Assembly (NCBI RefSeq): GCF_900172375.1
Contig: NZ_FWFS01000002.1
Span: 186,001-250,000, forward strand
Length of the DNA stretch: 64,000 nucleotides
Reading direction: 5' to 3'
From: Aquimixticola soesokkakensis
GTDB taxonomy: Bacteria; Pseudomonadota; Alphaproteobacteria; Rhodobacterales; Rhodobacteraceae
Shown in pieces: positions 59,814 to 64,000 of the stretch; the first letter of the stretch is position 1, and every line of letters begins with the position of its first letter. Below the pieces are notes generated by a model, which saw only the letters and a program-made list of their open reading frames with translations, searched no databases and was not told where the DNA came from. The position numbers were made by a program, and so were the translations under genes.

Positions 59814-60701
59814 ATGACACGTCTCTTCGACAGAATGGCAAATGCGCCGTGGCTTTTCCTCGCGCCGGCGCTGGCCGTCTATGCCGTCTTTGCGATCTGG
59901 CCTATGATCGATGTCACGCTGGTCAGTTTCCAGCGTTGGAATGGCATTGATCCCACACGTGATTTCGTGGGCCTTGCAAATTACACATATATTTTCACCC
60001 AAGACCCCGTGTTCTGGACGGCCTTTCGCAACACGCTGATCTGGACGGCGCTCTCGCTGGTTTTTCCGCCGCTTGCGGGGCTTTTGCTGGCCCTTGCGCT
60101 GAACCAGCCCCTGTTTGGCCGAGCCACCTTGCGCGCGGTGTTTTACCTGCCGGTGATCATCGCCCCGATCGCGGTGGCGACGATGTGGCGGTGGATGTAC
60201 GATCCGTTTTTCGGTCTTTTTGCGCAGCTTTTGACCAATCTCGGCATCGGTATTCCCGACTTTCTGGGCGATCCCGACCTGGCGCTCTATTCGGTGTTTA
60301 TCGCCTATTTCTGGCAACAGGTCGGGTTTTCGATGGTGCTGTTTCTGGCAGGGCTGCAAAGCGTCGATGCCTCCCTTGTCGAGGCATCGCAAATTGACGG
60401 GGCGGGCCGCTGGAACCGGTTCAAACATGTCACCCTGCCTGCCATCACGCCGACGATGACCATCGTTCTGGTGCTCTCGCTGATCCAGTCGCTCAAGGCC
60501 TTTGACATCGTCTATGGCCTCACGGGCGGGGGACCGTCGCAATCCACACAGATGCTTGCGCTTTGGGCCTTTTCCCAATCCATGCAGGTGTTCGATTTCG
60601 GACGCGGCGGGGCGATTTCGGTGGTCTTGCTGGTGATCACCGTGGGCGTCGTCATCCCCTATCTGCGCTGGTCGCAACGCCGCGAGGAGCAACTGAAATG
60701 A
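59814..60701 (+). CDS. Sugar ABC transporter permease 1 (MalF/UgpA type)
   Basis: This 295-residue inner-membrane subunit has about six helices. It has WLFLAPALAVYAVFAIWPMI at the first helix, the EAA loop EASQIDGAGRWNRFKHVTLP that docks on the ATPase, and FDIVYGLTGGGPSQSTQMLA near the end, all hallmarks of the MalF/UgpA group. The start follows GGATGGACC. Its stop overlaps the start of permease 2 (ATGA). Confidence 0.93.
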   Translation: MTRLFDRMANAPWLFLAPALAVYAVFAIWPMIDVTLVSFQRWNGIDPTRDFVGLANYTYIFTQDPVFWTAFRNTLIWTALSLVFPPLAGLLLALALNQPLFGRATLRAVFYLPVIIAPIAVATMWRWMYDPFFGLFAQLLTNLGIGIPDFLGDPDLALYSVFIAYFWQQVGFSMVLFLAGLQSVDASLVEASQIDGAGRWNRFKHVTLPAITPTMTIVLVLSLIQSLKAFDIVYGLTGGGPSQSTQMLALWAFSQSMQVFDFGRGGAISVVLLVITVGVVIPYLRWSQRREEQLK

Positions 60702-61546
60702 AGCAAATGATTGCCGCCACCCGACGCGATCCCGTTCTGATGGGGCTTTGGTTAAGCCTGCTGGTCTTCGCCCTGATCTGGTTTGCGCCTTTCGTGTTCA
60801 TCGTGTTCACCTCGCTCAAATCTTCCCCTGAAATCATGACCTCGGGGGCCTTTACGCCGCCCGGCGCGCTTGTGACCCAGAATTATGCCACCGCATGGAA
60901 CCGCGGCGGATTTGACCATGCGTTTTTCAATTCGGTCTTTGTGACGGTCATCAAGGTTCCGCTGGGTTTGATGATTGCCGCGCTGAGCGCCTATGCTTTG
61001 GCGCGGATGAAAAACCGCTGGAACAAGCTGGTGCTTTTGTTCATCGTTTTCGGCACGATGATCCCGTTTCAGGTGATGCTTGCGCCGCTGTTCACGCTGG
61101 TCAATTCGCTGGGACTGGTGGACACCTATCTGGGCCTGATCCTGCCCTATCTTGCCTTTGGCATTCCCTATCAGATCTTCATTCTGCACAGCTTTTTCAA
61201 ATCCGTGCCCAAGGAACTGTCCGAAGCAGCACTCATTGACGGGGCCAGCCATTTCACCACCTTCCGGCGCATTTTCCTGCCGATCACCCTGCCGGTCATG
61301 GCCGCCTTGCTGATCCTTGATTTCGTCGCAACGTGGAACGAATTCGCGATGGCTCTGGTCATCTTGCAAGACGCTGACAAATGGACGCTTCCCTTGGGTC
61401 TGATGTCCTTTCAGGGGCAATTTTCCAACGAATATGGACAGCTCAATGCGGCGATCGTGATGACGGTTCTGCCCGCCGTGCTCGTCTATTTGATTTTCCA
61501 ACGATATTTCGTGTCCGGATTGACCTCCGGCGCGGTCAAAGGCTGA
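60698..61546 (+). CDS. Sugar ABC transporter permease 2 (MalG/UgpE type)
   Basis: This 282-residue second membrane subunit has FAPFVFIVFTSLKSSPEI early, SAYALARMKNRWNKLVLL, the EAA loop EAALIDGASHFTTFRRIFLP, and ends FQRYFVSGLTSGAVKG, a very typical MalG-type tail. The ATG at 60698 is set by the overlap with permease 1. It leads straight into the apiosidase-like gene 14 bases downstream. Confidence 0.93.
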   Translation: MKQMIAATRRDPVLMGLWLSLLVFALIWFAPFVFIVFTSLKSSPEIMTSGAFTPPGALVTQNYATAWNRGGFDHAFFNSVFVTVIKVPLGLMIAALSAYALARMKNRWNKLVLLFIVFGTMIPFQVMLAPLFTLVNSLGLVDTYLGLILPYLAFGIPYQIFILHSFFKSVPKELSEAALIDGASHFTTFRRIFLPITLPVMAALLILDFVATWNEFAMALVILQDADKWTLPLGLMSFQGQFSNEYGQLNAAIVMTVLPAVLVYLIFQRYFVSGLTSGAVKG

Positions 61547-61560
61547 GAGAGGAGACAGAT

Positions 61561-63087
61561 ATGTCGACCACCACCACACCCACAGCGACCATTGAAAAAT
61601 GGGGGATGTTCGAGACCGAGTTCACGGGGCCTGCCACGGGCAACCCCTATCTGGACGTCAGCTTTGACGCTATCTTCCGGCTCAAAGAGCGCGAAGTCCG
61701 TGTGCCGGGATTTTATGACGGCGCAGGCGTTTACCGGCTGCGCTTCATGCCCGAAACCACGGGGGAGTGGCAGTTCGAAACGCGCTCTGAGACGCCCGAA
61801 TTGAACGGGCATCGCGGTGCGCTTGACGTTGTCGCGCCCACGGGCACGAACAAGGGGCCGGTGCGGGTGAAAAACCAGTTCCACTTTGCCTATGCGGATG
61901 GGTCGCCGTTTTTGTCCTTTGGCACGACCTGCTATGCGTGGACCCACCAACCGCTGGACGAGCAGGCCAAGACACTGCAAACCCTTGCCAAAACGGGGTT
62001 CAACAAAATTCGCATGGGGGTTTTCCCCAAAGACTACCCCTATAATGTCAACGAGCCGCTGCATGACATCTATCACGTCGTGGACGGAAAACGTGATTTC
62101 GATCAACCCAATTACGAGGCCTTTCGCCATTTCGACACCCAGGTCGCGGCGCTGCGCGACATGGGGATCGAGGCCGATCTGATCCTGTTCCACCCCTATG
62201 ACCGCTGGGGCTATTGCGACATGGATGAGGCGCAGGACTATCGCTATGTTGCCTATCTGGCTGCGCGCTATGGCGGGTTTCGCAACGTCTGGTGGGCGCT
62301 CGCGAATGAATATGATTTTCTCATCGATACCAAGCCGATGGAGCGCTGGGATCGCTTTTTCCAGATCCTCGAAGAAGAAGACCCCGCACGCCACCTCAAA
62401 TCCATTCACAACGGCGCCGCTGATGCCAATTACGACCACCGCAAACCCTGGGTGACGCACACCTGCATCCAGAACTGGGACGTGAAACGCACGCAGGAAT
62501 GGCGCGATACCTGGGGTAAACCCGTCATCAACGACGAGCCCGAATATGAAGGTGACATCATCCAGTGCTGGGGCAATATCACCGCGCAGGAACTGGTGCA
62601 TCGGTTCTGGACCACGATGATGCGCGGGGGCTACGCGGGGCATGGGGAAACCTATTCCCACCCTGACGATCTGATCTGGTGGGCCAAGGGCGGGGTCTTG
62701 CACGGCGAGGCTTGGAAACGGTTGAAATTCATGCGCGCGGTTCTGGAAGAGGACGTGCGCGGCGGGCTGGAACCGCTTGGCCCGCAAGCGCAGTGGCCCT
62801 GGCACCGTGTGTCAGGCGCACAAGATGGCGATGTGCGCTACATCTATCTGGGCGAACACCAGCCCGTCATCTGGACGCTGGGACTGCCTGAGGAGGATGG
62901 CGATTACGAGCTTGATCTGATCGACACCTGGGAGATGAGCGTTACGCCGCTTGCCAAGCAAACGGCACCGCAAAACCACCCCGTGCGCCACGGCGAGATT
63001 ATCCGCCCGCGCAAACCGGATGCTGCGTTCGGTGTCGCGCTGCCGCGCAAACCGGGGCTGTGCATCCGTTGCCGCAGAAAGGCCTGA
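61561..63087 (+). CDS. Apiosidase-like glycoside hydrolase (DUF5060/DUF4038, GH140-type)
   Basis: This 508-residue enzyme should release apiose from a glycoside. It has an N-terminal DUF5060-like beta domain ([20 protein letters not shown], to about 95), a DUF4038 TIM barrel ([46 protein letters not shown] with the likely acid/base Glu, and [11 protein letters not shown] with the likely nucleophile Glu), and a short C-terminal DUF5605-like sandwich. No signal peptide is seen, so it would act in the cytoplasm. It sits between the permease and ATPase genes of the sugar importer, and the apiose catabolic genes next door make apiosides the natural substrate. The exact linkage is unknown. Confidence 0.85.
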   Translation: MSTTTTPTATIEKWGMFETEFTGPATGNPYLDVSFDAIFRLKEREVRVPGFYDGAGVYRLRFMPETTGEWQFETRSETPELNGHRGALDVVAPTGTNKGPVRVKNQFHFAYADGSPFLSFGTTCYAWTHQPLDEQAKTLQTLAKTGFNKIRMGVFPKDYPYNVNEPLHDIYHVVDGKRDFDQPNYEAFRHFDTQVAALRDMGIEADLILFHPYDRWGYCDMDEAQDYRYVAYLAARYGGFRNVWWALANEYDFLIDTKPMERWDRFFQILEEEDPARHLKSIHNGAADANYDHRKPWVTHTCIQNWDVKRTQEWRDTWGKPVINDEPEYEGDIIQCWGNITAQELVHRFWTTMMRGGYAGHGETYSHPDDLIWWAKGGVLHGEAWKRLKFMRAVLEEDVRGGLEPLGPQAQWPWHRVSGAQDGDVRYIYLGEHQPVIWTLGLPEEDGDYELDLIDTWEMSVTPLAKQTAPQNHPVRHGEIIRPRKPDAAFGVALPRKPGLCIRCRRKA

Positions 63088-63088
63088 C

Positions 63089-64000
63089 ATGTCCTCTGTT
63101 ACGATCAAAAACCTGCAAAAATCCTATGGGGCGGTCGATGTCATCCATGGCATTGATGTTGACATTGCACCGGGTGAATTCGTGATCCTTGTCGGCCCCT
63201 CGGGCTGCGGGAAATCGACGATGCTGCGCATGGTCGCCGGTCTGGAAGACATATCCGGCGGCACGATTTCTATCGGGGATCGCGTGGTCAACGACCTCGC
63301 TCCCAAAGATCGCGATATCGCCATGGTGTTTCAGAACTACGCGCTCTACCCGCAGATGACGGTCGCGCAAAACATGGGGTTTGCGCTGGAAATGGCCGGT
63401 CACAGCAAGGCCGACATCGCCCGCCAGGTTGCCCGTTCGGCGGAAATTCTCGGACTTGAGCCGCTTCTGGATCGCAAACCTGCCAATCTGTCGGGCGGTC
63501 AACGCCAACGGGTTGCGATGGGGCGCGCGATCGTGCGCGAACCTCAGGTGTTTTTGTTCGACGAGCCGCTGTCAAACCTCGATGCAAAGCTGCGGGTCCA
63601 GATGCGGGCCGAAATCAAGGCGCTGCATGCCCGCCTTGGCACCACGATCCTTTACGTGACCCACGATCAGGTCGAGGCGATGACGATGGCCGATAAGATC
63701 GTCGTGCTCAACGCTGGCAAAGTCGAGCAGATCGGATCGCCCCTTGATCTCTATGACCACCCTGCGAACAAATTTGTCGCAGGTTTTCTGGGCTCGCCCG
63801 CGATGAATTTTTTCGACGCAACGATCACGCAAAACACCGCGCAGCTGGCGGATGGTCAACGCGTGCCGCTGGGCGCGCGCGCAGGCGAGGTCGCGGAGGG
63901 GCAACAGTTGACGCTGGGTCTGCGTCCCGAAACGCTGACGCTTGATCCTGCAGGTCCGCTTCAGGGGCGGGTCAAGTTGATCGAGCCGACCGGCTCGGAA
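63089..64000 (+). CDS. Sugar ABC transporter ATP-binding protein (MalK/UgpC type), 3'-truncated by window end
   Basis: The first 304 residues of a MalK/UgpC-type ATPase are present, and the frame runs off the window. Walker A is GPSGCGKST (37-45), the Q-loop is in [14 protein letters not shown], the signature is [15 protein letters not shown], Walker B is [15 protein letters not shown] and the switch His is in [15 protein letters not shown]. The C-terminal regulatory OB-fold part begins near residue 240 ([26 protein letters not shown]). One base separates it from the apiosidase-like gene, so it completes the importer. Confidence 0.94.
   Translation, partial: MSSVTIKNLQKSYGAVDVIHGIDVDIAPGEFVILVGPSGCGKSTMLRMVAGLEDISGGTISIGDRVVNDLAPKDRDIAMVFQNYALYPQMTVAQNMGFALEMAGHSKADIARQVARSAEILGLEPLLDRKPANLSGGQRQRVAMGRAIVREPQVFLFDEPLSNLDAKLRVQMRAEIKALHARLGTTILYVTHDQVEAMTMADKIVVLNAGKVEQIGSPLDLYDHPANKFVAGFLGSPAMNFFDATITQNTAQLADGQRVPLGARAGEVAEGQQLTLGLRPETLTLDPAGPLQGRVKLIEPTGSE

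Noticed and set aside
61486-62805. A 439-codon minus-strand frame
   Set aside because: Antisense shadow of the apiosidase-like gene, which has clear domains and a strong ribosome site.
1-64000. Insertion sequences, prophage genes, CRISPR arrays, tRNA or rRNA genes
   Set aside because: No transposase, integrase, regularly spaced repeat, tRNA-like cloverleaf or rRNA segment was recognised on reading. A dedicated tRNA or covariance search was not possible, so short RNA genes could still be missed.

Overview
The window looks like an accessory, catabolic stretch of an alphaproteobacterial genome, most likely of the Rhodobacterales/Roseobacter group. It is GC-rich, tightly packed and full of start/stop (ATGA) overlaps. 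It carries several ABC and TRAP importers, each next to enzymes and a LysR, GntR or LacI regulator. I see no rRNA, tRNA, CRISPR, phage or transposase genes. The group assignment rests on gene style and protein resemblance, not on a marker gene.

Layout. 1-4.4 kb: 3' end of a secreted tannase-family esterase, a RES/Xre-type toxin-antitoxin pair, and a YgiB-YgiC-like pair. 4.4-12.8 kb: membrane PQQ-dependent sugar dehydrogenase; a LacI regulator divergent from an oxidoreductase-ThuA pair, with two identical operators; a GH3 glycosidase; a VOC protein. 13-20.4 kb: operon with a polar amino-acid-type ABC importer, a D-hydantoinase, an N-carbamoyl-D-amino-acid hydrolase and a TIM-barrel isomerase-like protein, plus a LysR gene. 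20.7-23.9 kb: thiamine-precursor uptake operon (YkoF and ThiXYZ-like) under a TPP riboswitch. 24-30 kb: seven-gene operon with a TRAP importer, gluconokinase and three more enzymes. 30.2-41.5 kb: LysR, secreted alpha/beta hydrolase, PD40 propeller protein, second TRAP importer, hydroxyacid reductase, CTP-synthase-like amidotransferase, GntR. 41.8-49.4 kb: ABC importer with an M20 deacylase, an enolase-superfamily enzyme, an ectoine-hydrolase/creatinase-like protein, an aminotransferase and a VOC protein; this pathway I cannot name. 49.5-51 kb: VOC protein divergent from a LysR gene.

51-64 kb is the most coherent part: a D-apiose/D-apionate locus. It holds an apiosidase-like (DUF4038/GH140-type) glycosidase, a sugar ABC importer (the last gene runs off the window), D-apiose dehydrogenase (apsD), D-apionate lactonase (apnL), D-apionate oxidoisomerase (apnO), a DUF1537 kinase (oiaK), a RuBisCO-like protein of the OiaX/OiaT kind, and a GntR regulator. 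The same site (TCAAC-W-GGTATGATSA) lies in its three promoter regions, in each case on top of a candidate -10 box. This points to one local regulon.

Across the window, every solute-binding-protein gene that precedes permease genes is followed by a strong intercistronic hairpin (five of five). This would let the binding protein be made in excess over the membrane subunits.
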